Source: Halopseudomonas nanhaiensis
GTDB lineage: Bacteria > Pseudomonadota > Gammaproteobacteria > Pseudomonadales > Pseudomonadaceae
Length of the DNA: 64,000 nucleotides
NCBI RefSeq assembly: GCF_020025155.1
Contig: NZ_CP073751.1
Span: 2,457,167 to 2,521,166, forward strand
Reading direction: 5' to 3'
Shown piece after piece: positions 18,627-29,383 of this stretch; positions within the stretch are counted from its first letter, which is position 1, and each line of letters opens with the position of its first letter. A model generated the notes under the pieces. That model ran no database searches, had not been told where the DNA came from, and saw only the letters and a program-made list of their open reading frames with translations. Made by a program: the position numbers and the translations under genes.

Positions 18627-18962
18627 ATGCAGGACTCATCAACGCTGGAGCAGCCGGCGCCGAAGACCTTCGCATCTTTCGAAGAGTTCTACCCTTTCTA
18701 TCTGGCCGAGCATGCCAACGACACCAGCCGCCGGCTGCACTACATCGGCAGCATGCTGGTGTTGACCATCCTCGCCTACGCCCTGATCACGCAGAGCTGG
18801 ACCTGGTTGCTGGTCCTGCCAGTGGCGGGCTACGGATTCGCCTGGGTAGGCCACTTTTTCTTCGAAAAGAACAAGCCGGCCACCTTCAAGTATCCGCTGT
18901 ACAGTTTCATGGGCGACTGGGTGATGCTGCGCGATGCTCTCACCGGACGTATCCGTTTCTGA
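18627..18962 (+). CDS. DUF962/Mpo1-like membrane protein
   Basis: Short membrane protein of 111 residues with the Mpo1/YGL010w signature. It has FASFEEFYPFYLAEH, then RRLHYIGSMLVL, two membrane helices, HFFFEKNKPATFKYPLYSFMGDW, and a C-terminal MLRDALTGRI. Conserved His residues are present. The yeast relative Mpo1 is a dioxygenase in phytosphingosine alpha-oxidation; the bacterial role is not known. The ATG at 18627 follows GTGAGG and is preferred to an upstream in-frame start at 18585. Confidence 0.85.
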   Translation: MQDSSTLEQPAPKTFASFEEFYPFYLAEHANDTSRRLHYIGSMLVLTILAYALITQSWTWLLVLPVAGYGFAWVGHFFFEKNKPATFKYPLYSFMGDWVMLRDALTGRIRF

Positions 18963-19044
18963 GGCGATTGTCAGCACTGCGACAGTCGCAGCGGCCGCGA
19001 CGCTCTATAGTTCTCTGATAAAGCCGAACAAGAGGAGATGAGCC

Positions 19045-19629
19045 ATGAGTGAAGAACGCGCACAATTCCGCGCCATGCAGGAAGGCACCCCTGAAGACTG
19101 GAACATCATTTCCGGCCACTTCAAGGCGTTCTCCAAGGGCCTGCCCGAGCGCATCATGACTCACCTCAAGCTGCTTGACGGCGATTACGGCGGATTCCCC
19201 ATCGATCGCCTGGAGCATTCGCTGCAGACAGCTACCCGCGCTCACCGCGACGGTCGCGATGAAGAGTACGTGGTGTGCGCCCTGTTGCATGACATCGGCG
19301 ACACGCTGGGCTCATTCAATCATCCGGATGTCGCTGCGGCCATTCTCAAGCCGTTCGTCTCCGAAGAGAACCTGTGGATGGTCGAGAAGCACGGCGTGTT
19401 CCAGGGTTATTACTTCTTTCACCATCTGGGCATGGATCGGCATCTGCGCGAGCAGTTCAAGGATCATCCGCTGTATCAGTACACCGCCGAATTCTGCGCC
19501 AAGTACGATGCACCGGCCTTTGATCCGGACTACAAGTCCGAGCCACTGGAGTTCTTCGAGCCGATGATGCGTCGCGTATTCGCGCGCCCGCGCAATTCGA
19601 TCTACAAGGCGGTTCAGGAAGCCTCCTGA
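19045..19629 (+). CDS. HD-domain phosphohydrolase-like protein
   Basis: Protein of 194 residues with an HD metal-binding core. The first His is in RLEHSLQTATRA and the HD doublet in VVCALLHDIGDTLG. It is related to small HD proteins such as the phosphonate-linked PhnZ-like group and other predicted phosphohydrolases. HDIGD fits HD chemistry but the substrate is unknown. A strong AGGAGA precedes the start. It stands alone between the DUF962 gene and cyaB. Confidence 0.8.
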   Translation: MSEERAQFRAMQEGTPEDWNIISGHFKAFSKGLPERIMTHLKLLDGDYGGFPIDRLEHSLQTATRAHRDGRDEEYVVCALLHDIGDTLGSFNHPDVAAAILKPFVSEENLWMVEKHGVFQGYYFFHHLGMDRHLREQFKDHPLYQYTAEFCAKYDAPAFDPDYKSEPLEFFEPMMRRVFARPRNSIYKAVQEAS

Positions 19630-19784
19630 TTCGCCTCGAGACTTTCCCCTCGAAGGCACAAGGATTATGATCGGTCGGGATTCTCACCTGGCCGATCAGA
19701 TCCCAGAGCTTCGCTGCAGCAAGTTCGCCCATAACAAAGACTGATCAGCCATGGCCGCCCGTCTGGCCAAGGAAACTGCTGATC

Positions 19785-21164
19785 ATGAGCCTCAACACCC
19801 GACTCACGCCTGTTCGACCGCCGCTGGAAGGCCATTATTCGCGCGTCATGGCTTATCTGTGCGTCGCCTTCACCTTCCTGGCTATGTGCTATGACCACGG
19901 TCTCACGCCGCTCAACCTCGGCGTGGTTGCCTACTCGCTGGTCTATCCGCACCTGACCCGCCTTGCGACAGACAGGCTGGCTTCCCTGCAAGGCCTGTCG
20001 AGTCGTCTCGCCCTGCTGGTGCTCGACGGGCTGCACACCGGCGTGTTCATCACCCTGGTCGGCTTCAGTCTGGTGCCGACCATGGTGTTTCTGCTGTTGA
20101 TCAGCTTCGCCAGCATCATCATCGGCGGCCCGCTGTACATGCTGGCTGCCTGGCTCATTACACTGGCCGGGCTCTCGCTTGCTTCGGTTGTGCTCACTCC
20201 CGACCCGGTGCTGGCTACGTCGCCGCTGGTAGCCTTTGCCAGTTTGCTTGGCGGCGGTGCGTTCACTGTGGTGGTAGCGGCATTCGTATACCGTCAGGGA
20301 AGAAGTCTGGAGCTGGCTCAGAAGAAGATCCAGGCCGATCAGGAAAAGACCAGCAGACTCGCCAGCAACCTCTCCAAGTACCTTTCGCCACAGGTGTGGG
20401 AATCGATCTTTTCGGGCCAGCAGACCGTCACGCTGGAAACCCGTCGCAAGAAGCTTACGGTGTTCTTTTCGGACATCCGCGGCTTCACCGAGCTCGCAGA
20501 GGAAATGGAAGCCGAGGCGCTGACTGATTTGCTCAACAACTATCTGAACGAGATGTCGCGCATCGCCCTGCAATATGGCGGCACGATCGACAAGTTCATC
20601 GGTGACAGTGTCATGGTGTTCTTCGGTGACCCGGTCAGTCAGGGCGCCAAGCAGGATGCGGAAGCGGCGGTCTCGATGGCCATCGCCATGCGCAAGCACA
20701 TGAAGGTACTGCGCCAGCAGTGGCGTAGCCAGGGCATTACCAAACCACTCGAAATTCGCATGGGTCTGAGCACGGGTTACTGCACGGTCGGCAACTTCGG
20801 TGCCGATAACCGCATGGACTACACCATCATCGGTCGCGAAGTGAATCTTGCCAGCCGACTGGAATCGGCAGCCGAGGCCGGCGAGATCCTCATCCCTCAC
20901 GAGACCTATTCGCTGATCAAGGATCTGATCATGTGCCGCGACAAGGGCCAGGTGGCCGTGAAGGGCTTCTCCAAGCCGGTGCAGATCTATCAGGTGGTCG
21001 GACTCCGTCGCGATCTCGGCGCTGCCCCGACCTTCATCGAGCGCGAGCTGCCCGGCTTCTCGATGTATCTGGATACCAATCACATTCGCAACTACGACAA
21101 GGACGAGGTGGTCAAGGCGCTGGAGCAGGCCGCGCGCAAGTTGCGCGACAAGGTGATCATCTAG
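19785..21164 (+). CDS. cyaB: Membrane-anchored class III adenylate cyclase (CyaB type, MASE2)
   Basis: Protein of 459 residues close in length and layout to Pseudomonas CyaB. The N-terminal 170 or so residues form a MASE2-like membrane sensor of several helices. A short coiled segment follows, then a class III cyclase domain. The metal-binding aspartates are D230 (FFSDIRGFTEL) and D274 (FIGDSVMVFFGDP). Substrate and transition-state residues lie in MDYTIIGREVNLASRLE. In P. aeruginosa CyaB makes cAMP for Vfr-dependent virulence control. It should act at the inner membrane. The gene stands alone upstream of plpD. Confidence 0.92.
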   Translation: MSLNTRLTPVRPPLEGHYSRVMAYLCVAFTFLAMCYDHGLTPLNLGVVAYSLVYPHLTRLATDRLASLQGLSSRLALLVLDGLHTGVFITLVGFSLVPTMVFLLLISFASIIIGGPLYMLAAWLITLAGLSLASVVLTPDPVLATSPLVAFASLLGGGAFTVVVAAFVYRQGRSLELAQKKIQADQEKTSRLASNLSKYLSPQVWESIFSGQQTVTLETRRKKLTVFFSDIRGFTELAEEMEAEALTDLLNNYLNEMSRIALQYGGTIDKFIGDSVMVFFGDPVSQGAKQDAEAAVSMAIAMRKHMKVLRQQWRSQGITKPLEIRMGLSTGYCTVGNFGADNRMDYTIIGREVNLASRLESAAEAGEILIPHETYSLIKDLIMCRDKGQVAVKGFSKPVQIYQVVGLRRDLGAAPTFIERELPGFSMYLDTNHIRNYDKDEVVKALEQAARKLRDKVII

Positions 21165-21254
21165 CCAGGGATCACTCGCAGGACAGGTCATCCCCACCAG
21201 CGAAGCGCTCGTATACAATCGCACGATTCGATTTTCAGCATCCCCGGACTCATC

Positions 21255-23435
21255 ATGTTCAAACGCCTTATTAGCGTGCTTTTGCTGGTCCTCGCGCCCA
21301 TGGCGCAGGCAGAGGAAATCCGCACCGGGCTGGTTCTGTCCGGTGGGGGCGCTCGCGGCCTGGCTCATATCGGCGTACTCAAGCAACTCGAAGCGCAGAA
21401 CGTTCCGATCCATGCCATAGCCGGCACCAGCCTGGGTGCGGTGATCGGCGGACTGTATGCCGCGGGATACAGCGCCGCCGAGCTGGAAAAGATCGCGCTG
21501 GACCTGGACTGGCAGGACGCTCTCAGCGACAACCCGGCCCGCGAGGATGTGCCGTTTCGCCGCAAGCAGGATGACCGCGACTTTCTGGTCAAACAGCGGC
21601 TGAGCTTCGACCGCGGCCGGCTGGCCTTCCCGCTGGGCATCCTGCAGGGACAGAATCTGGGGCTGGTACTGGAAACGCTGCTGGTCCACACCAACGATAT
21701 CGACGACTTCGACAAGCTGCCAATCCCCTTCCGCGCCGTCGCCACCGATATCGCTACCGGCGAAGCGGTCGTTTTCGACAAGGGCCATCTGCCGCTTGCC
21801 ATCCGCGCCAGCATCGCCCTGCCCGGCTTCTTCGCCCCGGTCAAGGTGGACGAGCGTCTGCTGGTCGACGGCGTGCTGTCGAACAACCTGCCTGTGGACG
21901 TTGCGCGGCAGATGGGCGTGGACCGAGTGATCGTGGTGGATATCGGCACGCCACTCAAATCTGCCGACCAGCTCAAGTCGATCATCGATGTGATGGACCA
22001 GACCACCGGCCTGCTGACCCGTCGCAACACCGAAGAGCAATTGGCCACACTCGGCCCGCAGGACCTGCTCATCCAGCCCGAACTGGGCGACATCGGTTTC
22101 AGCAGCTTCGCCGAAGTGCGAGATGCGATCGCAGCAGGCGAACAAAGCCTGGAAGGCTCGGCCCGTCTGCAGGCTTTCACCGCGCCCGCCGAACAACAGG
22201 TGGTCGGTGGAAACCTGTCACGCGCAAGGCCCCAACGGCAGCCGCGGATCGATGCGATCGAGGTGGAGAACACCGGCAAGGTGGCTGATGAGGTCGTTCG
22301 CAGCATGATCCGCCAACCCATCGGCGAGCCGTTGCATCTGGGCCGGCTGGAAACCGATATGGGCACCATCTACGGGACGGACTACTTCAGCCGGGTGAAT
22401 TACGAAGTAGTCCACGGGGCAACCGGCAATACGTTGCTGGTGCGGACCCGTGGGCGGGAAACCGGCACCGACTACCTGCGCCTGGGCCTGAACCTGGTGG
22501 ACGACTTCCGTGGCGGCAGCCAGTTCAACCTTGGCGCCAGCTTCCGCGTGAACGGCGTAAACCCGCTGGGCGCAGAGTGGCTGACGCGCGCGCAGGTCGG
22601 CGAGCACCAGCTGCTGTATACCGAGTTCTATCAACCGCTTGATTACGGCTCACGCTATTTCATCGCGCCCTTCCTGGATGCCGAGTCGCGCAATGTCGAG
22701 GTGATTATCGACAACGACCCCGTCGTCGATTACCGACAGCAGCGCTACGGTAGTGGTCTCAATGTCGGCCGACAGATATCCAACAACGGGGAGATACGGC
22801 TGGGCCTGTCACGCTACTGGGGTGAAGCCGACGTGCGCGTTGGCGACCCCGGCTCGCCATCGTTCAGCTTCGAGGAGGCGTTCTACTCCATTCAGCTCGA
22901 TCGCGACACGCTCGACGATGTGAACTTCCCTCGCTCAGGTGATGAGGCCCGTCTGTTGTGGCGGCAGTCCGAGCCTGATCTGGGCGCGGACGAGCGTTAT
23001 CAGCAATTCGAACTTCGCGCCAACAAGGCCCTGTCCAGCGGCTCGGACAGTTTCCAGTTCGGCGCTTTCCTGGGGCGCACCAACAACGAGATTCAGGTTG
23101 CTCAGAGTGCCTTCACCCTTGGCGGACCAGGAAATTTCTCCGGCTTCAGACAGAACGGGTTGGCTGGACAGAACTACAACATGCTTCGCGGCGTGTATTA
23201 CCGCCGGCTGAATCCGGGCCGCTACGTGCCGGTGAACATGCCCGTGTACCTCGGCGGCACACTGGAGTACGGACGGGTCTACAATCGCGAAGACGGCGGC
23301 TTCGACACCGGGTACATCACTGCCGGCAGCGTGCTGCTCGGCCTGGATACCTTCCTCGGGCCGCTGATGCTCGGCCTGGGCGGTAACGAGGAAGGCGAAA
23401 GTGCGTTGTATCTGAAGCTCGGCCAGACCTTCTAG
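21255..23435 (+). CDS. plpD: PlpD-type patatin-like phospholipase autotransporter (type Vd)
   Basis: Protein of 726 residues, matching PlpD in length and order. After a signal peptide (residues 1-19) comes a patatin domain with oxyanion loop GGGARG (30-35), nucleophile S59 in GTSLG and catalytic D205 in DGVLSNN. A POTRA domain ([21 protein letters not shown]...) and a C-terminal 16-strand-type beta barrel ending in Phe (LYLKLGQTF) follow. Type Vd proteins translocate their own lipase (phospholipase A1 activity in PlpD) across the outer membrane. The gene overlaps the convergent recQ by 4 bases. Confidence 0.93.
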   Translation: MFKRLISVLLLVLAPMAQAEEIRTGLVLSGGGARGLAHIGVLKQLEAQNVPIHAIAGTSLGAVIGGLYAAGYSAAELEKIALDLDWQDALSDNPAREDVPFRRKQDDRDFLVKQRLSFDRGRLAFPLGILQGQNLGLVLETLLVHTNDIDDFDKLPIPFRAVATDIATGEAVVFDKGHLPLAIRASIALPGFFAPVKVDERLLVDGVLSNNLPVDVARQMGVDRVIVVDIGTPLKSADQLKSIIDVMDQTTGLLTRRNTEEQLATLGPQDLLIQPELGDIGFSSFAEVRDAIAAGEQSLEGSARLQAFTAPAEQQVVGGNLSRARPQRQPRIDAIEVENTGKVADEVVRSMIRQPIGEPLHLGRLETDMGTIYGTDYFSRVNYEVVHGATGNTLLVRTRGRETGTDYLRLGLNLVDDFRGGSQFNLGASFRVNGVNPLGAEWLTRAQVGEHQLLYTEFYQPLDYGSRYFIAPFLDAESRNVEVIIDNDPVVDYRQQRYGSGLNVGRQISNNGEIRLGLSRYWGEADVRVGDPGSPSFSFEEAFYSIQLDRDTLDDVNFPRSGDEARLLWRQSEPDLGADERYQQFELRANKALSSGSDSFQFGAFLGRTNNEIQVAQSAFTLGGPGNFSGFRQNGLAGQNYNMLRGVYYRRLNPGRYVPVNMPVYLGGTLEYGRVYNREDGGFDTGYITAGSVLLGLDTFLGPLMLGLGGNEEGESALYLKLGQTF

Positions 23436-25558
23436 CCGCTGATCTCGAACATCAACGCCGCGCGGATGCAGTGCAGGATGCCTTCCTCCACCGGCTCGTC
23501 GAGCTGGCTTGCAAGGGTACGCACGCCCGGCAGGTCTTCTTCGGCTTCGTTGAGGAAGGCATCCTGAATACGCTGCAGCTGCATTGGCGGCAGATCGATG
23601 GCGTGGTGCAACTCGATCTGACCAGCGCTGATCGCCTGCGCCAGCTGCATATAGACCTGCTTTACCGGCTGGCCGAGCTGACGGGCGATCTGATCGGCGC
23701 CCATGCCGGCCAGCGCCAGCGTCTGCGCTTCCTGCGCCTTGTCGATATCCGCCCCCCGTTCGCCGCTATCGCCGAGCAACACCTGAAGAAAATCGGCGCC
23801 ATAGCGCTCGAGTTTGTGCGAGCCCACACCGCTGACCAGCGCCATGTCCTGCAGTGTTCCCGGCTTCTGCCGCAGCATGTCCACGAGGGTCGAGTCCGGG
23901 AAGATCACGTAGGGCGGCACGCCGTGCGATTCAGCCAGGCGCTTGCGCAGCGCGCGCAATGACTCCCACATTCCACGGTCCGCTTCGGCAATGACCGCCT
24001 TCTCGGCGTAGCGCCCGGAAGTGGGAGCCGGTTTGGATACATCCTTGCGCAGGTCCAGGCCCTGCTCCCCGCGAAGCAGCGGCCGACAGGCATCGGTCAG
24101 GCGCAGGCTGCCGAAGCCGTCGAGGTCGATCTCCACAAGGTTGCGCGCTATCAGCTGACGGAACACCGAACGCCATTCCTGTTCGCTCCACTGCTTGCCG
24201 ATGCCGTAGGTAGACAGATGCTGGTGCCCGGCGGTGCGTATCTTTTCATTGTCGCGCCCGAGCAGGATGTCCACCAGATGGCCGACGCCGTAGCGCTGGC
24301 CGCTGCGGTATACGGTCGAGAGCGCCATGCGCGCCGCCTCACTGCCATCCCAGGTGGAGACCGGATCCTGGCAGTTGTCGCAGTAACCGCAGGGCTCCTC
24401 GAGCTCATCGCCGAAGTAGGCCAGCAGGGATCGACGCCGACACGTGGTGATCTCGCACAGCGCGAGCATGGCATCGAGCTTGTGCCGCTCGATGCGCTTG
24501 TGGCGCTCGTCGCCTTCGGAATTGGCCATGATCTGGTTGAGCATCAATACGTCCTGAAGGCCGTACGCCATCCAGGCATCGGCGGGCAGACCATCACGCC
24601 CTGCCCGGCCGGTCTCCTGGTAATACGCCTCGATACTCTTGGGCAGGTCGAGATGCGCCACGAAACGCACGTTGGACTTGTCGATACCCATGCCGAATGC
24701 GATGGTCGCGACCATGATCAGCCCTTCCTCATTGAGGAAGCGCCGCTGATGACTGGCGCGCAGGTCCGACGCCAGACCCGCGTGATAGGGCAGCGCCGGA
24801 TAGCCCTGCCCCATCAGCCAGGCGGCGACATCCTCGACCTTCTTGCGCGACAGGCAGTAGACGATGCCGGCATTGCCCTTGTGCTGCGCAAGAAACGAGA
24901 GCAGCTGCTGACGGGGTTTGTCCTTCGGCACGATGCGGTAAAAGATGTTCGGTCGGTCGAAACCGGAGATGAAACAGGCAGCCTGCTCGAGTTTCAGACG
25001 CTGGATGATTTCCTGGCGGGTGCGCTCGTCGGCCGTGGCAGTCAAGGCCATGCGCGGCACGCTGGGGAACAGCTCAGCCAATTGCCCCAGTTGCAGATAC
25101 TCGGGCCGGAAGTCATGCCCCCACTGCGAGACGCAATGGGCCTCGTCGATGGCGAACAGGGCGATGTCAAGCGACTGCAGAAATTGCAGCGTTCTAGGTT
25201 TGAGCAGGCGCTCCGGCGCCATGTAGAGAAAATCCAGCTCGCCGCTGCGCATGCTCGCGGCAATGTCACGCTGGCCCTGTTCGTCGACCGTGGAATTGAG
25301 CGCCGCAGCGCGCAGTCCGAGCTCGTTGAGCGTGGCGACCTGATCGTCCATCAGCGCGATCAGCGGCGAGACCACGACCGTCAGCCCGGGACGCAGCAGA
25401 CCGGGAACCTGATAGCACAGCGATTTGCCACCGCCGGTGGGCATCAGTACCAGCGCATCGCCGCCGCCTGCCACCTGCTCGATGATGTCCGCCTGGTTAC
25501 CGCGAAACGCGTTGTAGCCGAAGACGTCCCGCAGCCGCTGCAAAGCCTGCTCGCGCAT
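23432..25558 (-). CDS. recQ: ATP-dependent DNA helicase RecQ
   Basis: Superfamily 2 helicase of 708 residues acting 3'-5' in recombination and replication-fork repair. Walker A is TGGGKS (41-46), with the DEAH box in [19 protein letters not shown]. The arginine-finger region is [10 protein letters not shown] zinc-binding set (C-x16-C-x2-C-x2-C, around [11 protein letters not shown]...CGYCDNC), an RQC winged helix and a C-terminal HRDC domain ([20 protein letters not shown]) are present. The C-terminal tail beyond HRDC is about 100 residues longer than in E. coli. It is divergent from the YecA-like gene. Confidence 0.95.
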   Translation of the reverse strand: MREQALQRLRDVFGYNAFRGNQADIIEQVAGGGDALVLMPTGGGKSLCYQVPGLLRPGLTVVVSPLIALMDDQVATLNELGLRAAALNSTVDEQGQRDIAASMRSGELDFLYMAPERLLKPRTLQFLQSLDIALFAIDEAHCVSQWGHDFRPEYLQLGQLAELFPSVPRMALTATADERTRQEIIQRLKLEQAACFISGFDRPNIFYRIVPKDKPRQQLLSFLAQHKGNAGIVYCLSRKKVEDVAAWLMGQGYPALPYHAGLASDLRASHQRRFLNEEGLIMVATIAFGMGIDKSNVRFVAHLDLPKSIEAYYQETGRAGRDGLPADAWMAYGLQDVLMLNQIMANSEGDERHKRIERHKLDAMLALCEITTCRRRSLLAYFGDELEEPCGYCDNCQDPVSTWDGSEAARMALSTVYRSGQRYGVGHLVDILLGRDNEKIRTAGHQHLSTYGIGKQWSEQEWRSVFRQLIARNLVEIDLDGFGSLRLTDACRPLLRGEQGLDLRKDVSKPAPTSGRYAEKAVIAEADRGMWESLRALRKRLAESHGVPPYVIFPDSTLVDMLRQKPGTLQDMALVSGVGSHKLERYGADFLQVLLGDSGERGADIDKAQEAQTLALAGMGADQIARQLGQPVKQVYMQLAQAISAGQIELHHAIDLPPMQLQRIQDAFLNEAEEDLPGVRTLASQLDEPVEEGILHCIRAALMFEISG

Positions 25559-25660
25559 GGTTCCCCTTGCCTGAATCGAGGCCGGCTGACGCCGGCAAAG
25601 CGGCGATTATACCAGCGCCGGCTGGTCGATTCGTGTCGCCTGCCGCATTCACTCATCGCT

Positions 25661-25690
25661 TTGGCAAATATTCGGGTTCGTGCGTACAAT
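25661..25690 (+). promoter_or_regulatory. Predicted sigma-70 promoter of the YecA-like gene
   Basis: TTGGCA (25661-25666) and TACAAT (25685-25690) are separated by 18 bases and lie 30 bases before the ATG at 25720. This fits a sigma-70 promoter. Confidence 0.5.
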
Positions 25691-25719
25691 CTGCCCATCA
25701 ATCATTGTGAGGTGTGCCC

Positions 25720-26310
25720 ATGTCCTTTGCCGACCGACTCGACCGCCTGCAGGAGTTTCTGGATGCTGACGACCTGCATGACGAAGCGCTCGATTTTCTT
25801 GCCGGCCATGGCTATCTGACTGCGCTGTGCATCAGCCCGGTCGAGGTGCCCGAGGACGAGTGGATGCCTGAGCTGTTCGCCGAAGAGCCAAACTACGCCA
25901 GTGAACAGCAGAAGGCTGAAATCGAGAGCACCCTCATCGAGCTCAAGTCGCAGATTGCCCGCGAACTGGCCAGCGATGAAGAGTTCGAGCCACCGTGCGA
26001 GCTGACACTGGGTGACGAGCCCGATTATTCGGATCTGCGCAGCTGGTGTGTCGGCTTTCTCGAGGGTGTGTTTCTGCGTGAGGAAGCCTGGTTCAGCCAG
26101 GATGAGGAAACCGTCAGCGAGCTGCTCCTGCCAATCATGGTCGGGTCCGGCCTGTTCGAGGATCAGCCGGAGTTCATCGAGATCGCCAAGGATCAGGATG
26201 TGGTCGAGGACATGATGGATCACATTCCCGATGTGCTCACCCAGCTGTTCCTGCTGTTCCATGCACCCGAAGACAAGCCAAAGCCGGCTTTGCTGACGCC
26301 CCGCCACTGA
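25720..26310 (+). CDS. UPF0149/YecA family protein
   Basis: Acidic protein of 196 residues with the YecA/UPF0149 fold: FADRLDRLQEFLDADDLHDEAL, HGYLTALCISPVEV, then WCVGFLEGVFLREEAW. This is the short form without a C-terminal SEC-C zinc motif. The role of the family is unknown. The ATG at 25720 is chosen because GAGG lies 7 bases upstream; a GTG two codons earlier is less likely. It precedes lapG by 87 bases with a hairpin in between. Confidence 0.83.
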   Translation: MSFADRLDRLQEFLDADDLHDEALDFLAGHGYLTALCISPVEVPEDEWMPELFAEEPNYASEQQKAEIESTLIELKSQIARELASDEEFEPPCELTLGDEPDYSDLRSWCVGFLEGVFLREEAWFSQDEETVSELLLPIMVGSGLFEDQPEFIEIAKDQDVVEDMMDHIPDVLTQLFLLFHAPEDKPKPALLTPRH

Positions 26311-26361
26311 CCGTCCCGAGCGCTGGCCTTGCACCATAGCGCGCCCGGGCCGGCCTGCAGG

Positions 26362-26379
26362 CCAACCCATCCGGGTTGG
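26362..26379 (+). terminator. Hairpin between the YecA-like gene and lapG
   Basis: CCAACCC (26362-26368) and GGGTTGG (26373-26379) form a perfect 7-bp stem with loop ATCC. A short T-containing tail (TTGAC) follows but not a true U-tract. It may weakly end the upstream transcript or structure the lapG leader, 18 bases before the lapG ATG. Confidence 0.35.
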
Positions 26380-26397
26380 TTGACTATCCTGTTCCGA

Positions 26398-27075
26398 ATG
26401 CCGTGCAAGCGGCTGATACTGATGCTCGGCCTGGCCGGGCTTCTGCCGTTCGCGGCTGCGTCCAGCTCCGGCCCGTGGGATCTTTCGCAGCTCATGCAGC
26501 GTGTCGGCGAACTCTACCAGCCCGACCACCGCGGCCGGATACGACTGGCGCAATGGGAAGCGCTGATGGACGAATACGCCTCGCTGGACGTTGATCAGCA
26601 ACTCGACGCGGTCAATCGTTTCTTCAACGAACGGTTGCGGTTCGAGCACGACCTGGCAATCTGGAACCAGAGCGACTATTGGGCCAGCCCGATGCAGTCA
26701 CTCGTCGCCGGCGCGGCAGATTGTGAGGACTTCACCATTGCCAAATACTTCACACTGCGTCAACTTGGCATTGATGAGACGCGCCTGCGGCTAACCTATG
26801 TGAAGGCGACCGAGCAGGATCAGGCGCACATGGTACTGGCGTACTACGCCAGCCCGACCAGCACGCCGCTGATCCTGGACAACCTGATCGACCCGATACT
26901 CACCGCTACGCAACGGGACGATCTGGTTCCGGTTTACAGTTTCAACGCCCGCGGACTATGGCTGGGCAGCGCCAGCTTCGACAGCCGCGCAGCGACCACC
27001 ACACCGCTGCCGCGATGGCAGGAACTGACACGGAAGATGAGTGACGAGGGCTTTTTCGGCCCGCGGTCACCATAA
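26398..27075 (+). CDS. lapG: LapG periplasmic cysteine protease
   Basis: Transglutaminase-like cysteine protease of 225 residues that releases surface adhesins by clipping them in the periplasm when c-di-GMP is low. An N-terminal signal peptide (about residues 4-21) is present. The catalytic triad is visible as C109 (GAADCEDFTIAKYF), H144 (QAHMVLAYY) and D161 (LILDNLID). I chose the ATG at 26398 because it opens directly on the signal peptide; no good ribosome site is visible, and an upstream TTG at 26329 is the alternative. lapD follows 16 bases later. No large LapA-type RTX adhesin is in the window, so its target here is not known. Confidence 0.92.
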   Translation: MPCKRLILMLGLAGLLPFAAASSSGPWDLSQLMQRVGELYQPDHRGRIRLAQWEALMDEYASLDVDQQLDAVNRFFNERLRFEHDLAIWNQSDYWASPMQSLVAGAADCEDFTIAKYFTLRQLGIDETRLRLTYVKATEQDQAHMVLAYYASPTSTPLILDNLIDPILTATQRDDLVPVYSFNARGLWLGSASFDSRAATTTPLPRWQELTRKMSDEGFFGPRSP

Positions 27076-27091
27076 GAAAAGAGGACACACC

Positions 27092-29044
27092 ATGTCGCTG
27101 GTAAAACAACTGAGCCTGGCCATCTGCTTCATTCTGGCGATCGCCTTTGCCGGCAGCTTCATGATCAATCTTCAGCATTCCCGCGGTCAGCTCCAAGCGC
27201 AGCTGCAATCGCATGCCGACGATGCTGCCAGTGCCCTAGCCCTGTCTCTGACACCCCATCTGGATGACGCGCCGATGGTCGAGCTGATGGTCAGCTCGAT
27301 GTTCGACAGCGGGTATTTCCGCCACATCAGCATTCGTTCCGCCGCCGATGGCCGCGTGCTCGTCGAACGCGAACGCGTCGCGCAGGCGCTGCCCGCTCCG
27401 CTGTGGTTCTCGCGCCTGGCGAATCTGAACCCGGAGCGCGGGCAGGCGCTGCTCATGCAGGGCTGGCAACAGTTCGGTGAGGTACAGGTCACCAGTGACC
27501 CGCATCTGGCGATCGAAAGCCTGTGGCATGCGGCGCAGCAGACGCTGGCCTGGCTGCTGGTTTGCGCATCGATCAGCTCGGCTGCCGGCATCGTCCTGCT
27601 GCGTCGTCAGCTACGTCCTCTCGATACCATGGCCCGACAGGCCGAAGCCGCCAGCCGCCGCGAGTACTATCAGGTGGAGCCCCTGCCGCGCACCCGTGAG
27701 CTCAGGCAGATCGGCGCCACCCTCAACCTGATGACCAGCCGCCTCAAGCGGCTGTTCGCCGAGGAAAGCGCCTCGGCCGAGCAGCTGCGCCGCCAGGCGT
27801 TCGAAGATGCACTCACCGGCCTGCCCAATCGGTTGGCCTTCGAGCGGGCGCTGGCCAGTGCGCTGGACCACGATGCGCCGGGCGGAGCGGTACTCGCGCT
27901 GCGGGTCAACGCGCTGGATGAACTGAATCAGCAGATAGGCTCGGTAGCGGTCGATGAGCGGCTTCACCAGCTGGCCGCACCGCTACGTGCGCTGACCGAA
28001 GAGTATCCGCACTGGAGCTGCTGCCGCTCGCGCGGTGCCGAGTTCGTGATGCTTGCCCCCGGCAGCCGTCCCGCCGAGCTGAAAGACATCGCCGAGCGAC
28101 TCGGTGCTCTGGCACTGACGCTGGACTGGGCGAGCGATGCGGGCGCCTCCCCCGTCAGCCTGGGCATCGCCGGCTATCGGGCTGGCGATCAGCGCAGCCT
28201 GGTGCTCGAGCGCATCGATCAGGCAATCGAGCAGTCGGCAAGCACCCCTCGCGGCATCGAACCCGGCATCATCGCAGCCGAAGAGCTCGGCATCCTCGGA
28301 CAGCTTACCCCCGATGGCTGGCGAGCAATGCTTGGTGACGCCTGTGAAAAACGCGGCTTCGTTCTGCATTTTCAGGCAATCAGGACGCTGGTCGATGGCA
28401 CAACGGTCCGCCACAAGCTGTTGGCCCGTCTGCCCCTCGGAGACGACGAACGCCTGTTGCCGGCCGGCGAGTTCCTGCCGCGCCTGGAGCGGCTGGGGCT
28501 GGCGGCTGACTTTGACCGCTGCGTAGTGGCCATGACGCTCGCTCAGCTCGAGCGGCGCCCGGCCCCGCTCGCGGTCAGCATCACCGCGCGCAGCCTGCTC
28601 GAACGTGACGCACTGCCCGCGTTACAGGCCATGCTGGCCGGGCGGCCCGAGCTGTGCCGCTGGCTGACCATCGAGATCGACGTTCGCCGCGTCTCGCCCG
28701 CCCCCGAGCTCATCACGCAGCTGCAGCGCCTGCGCCGACTCGGCTGTGCGATAGCCGTGCAACACTGCGGTCGGGATCTGGCTGCCCTGGCCAGCTGGGC
28801 GACACTGGGTCTGGCGTACATCAAGGTCGATCCTGACCATATTCGTGACCTGGACAGCGATCCATCGCGCCGCCTGTATCTGCGCGCGATACTCAGCATG
28901 GCCCGCCAGCTCGAGCTGCCCTGTGTAGCGGAGCAGGTCCAGACCAGCGAGGAGCTCGCCGCTCTGAGCGAACTCGGTTTCCATGCCGCACAAGGCAATG
29001 CGGTATCGGCGCCGTCGGCATGGAACGCGCTTGCCCCGGCCTGA
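27092..29044 (+). CDS. lapD: LapD c-di-GMP receptor (degenerate GGDEF-EAL)
   Basis: Inner-membrane receptor of 650 residues: one N-terminal helix, a periplasmic domain holding the LapG-binding Trp region, a second helix (TLAWLLVCASISSAAGIVLL), HAMP, GGDEF and EAL domains. The catalytic motifs are degenerate as expected for LapD: RGAEF at 314-318 in place of GGDEF, and KLL at 442-444 in place of EAL. It should therefore bind but neither make nor break c-di-GMP. Bound LapD sequesters LapG and keeps adhesins on the surface. The ATG at 27092 has AAGAGGA upstream. Coupling to lapG fits the known pair. Confidence 0.94.
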   Translation: MSLVKQLSLAICFILAIAFAGSFMINLQHSRGQLQAQLQSHADDAASALALSLTPHLDDAPMVELMVSSMFDSGYFRHISIRSAADGRVLVERERVAQALPAPLWFSRLANLNPERGQALLMQGWQQFGEVQVTSDPHLAIESLWHAAQQTLAWLLVCASISSAAGIVLLRRQLRPLDTMARQAEAASRREYYQVEPLPRTRELRQIGATLNLMTSRLKRLFAEESASAEQLRRQAFEDALTGLPNRLAFERALASALDHDAPGGAVLALRVNALDELNQQIGSVAVDERLHQLAAPLRALTEEYPHWSCCRSRGAEFVMLAPGSRPAELKDIAERLGALALTLDWASDAGASPVSLGIAGYRAGDQRSLVLERIDQAIEQSASTPRGIEPGIIAAEELGILGQLTPDGWRAMLGDACEKRGFVLHFQAIRTLVDGTTVRHKLLARLPLGDDERLLPAGEFLPRLERLGLAADFDRCVVAMTLAQLERRPAPLAVSITARSLLERDALPALQAMLAGRPELCRWLTIEIDVRRVSPAPELITQLQRLRRLGCAIAVQHCGRDLAALASWATLGLAYIKVDPDHIRDLDSDPSRRLYLRAILSMARQLELPCVAEQVQTSEELAALSELGFHAAQGNAVSAPSAWNALAPA

Positions 29045-29050
29045 GCCGGA

Positions 29051-29383
29051 TCACGGCATCGCGAAACCGGACATCCGCCAGCAATCGCTGGCGTCGACCA
29101 GCATGTGAACAAGCAGGCCGAGGCCCACCAGGCGTGTTGGTGACCAGAGCGACATCAACAGGTACGCCCCGATCGCGGTGTAGGTATGCAGCGGATGGAA
29201 ACCGATCGAGCAGCGGTTGGCTTCGAAGATGGGGTCGGCCAGCAAATGGTCCAGATCCACGAGCATCGTGGCGAGCATGATCACCCACGCACGTTTCCAG
29301 CTGCCGCGAAAGAACAGCCAGGCGATTGCAAGCGGTAGCAGCGCATGCAGCGCCAGATGAATGACCATCGACAGGCTGATCAC
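29051..29383 (-). CDS. Small multi-pass membrane protein (DUF6122-like)
   Basis: Protein of 110 residues with about three membrane helices. His/Asp motifs (MLVDLDHLLADPIFEANRCS, FHPLHTY, LVHMLVDASDCW) resemble a shrunken YdjM/LexA-regulated-type membrane hydrolase, grouped as DUF6122. Function unknown. It overlaps the DsbA-family gene by 4 bases, so the two are translated together. It converges on lapD with a 6-base gap. Confidence 0.72.
   Translation of the reverse strand: MISLSMVIHLALHALLPLAIAWLFFRGSWKRAWVIMLATMLVDLDHLLADPIFEANRCSIGFHPLHTYTAIGAYLLMSLWSPTRLVGLGLLVHMLVDASDCWRMSGFAMP

Noticed and set aside
19665..22196. An 843-residue minus-strand frame
   Set aside because: It is antisense to cyaB and plpD, both of which have complete catalytic motifs on the plus strand.
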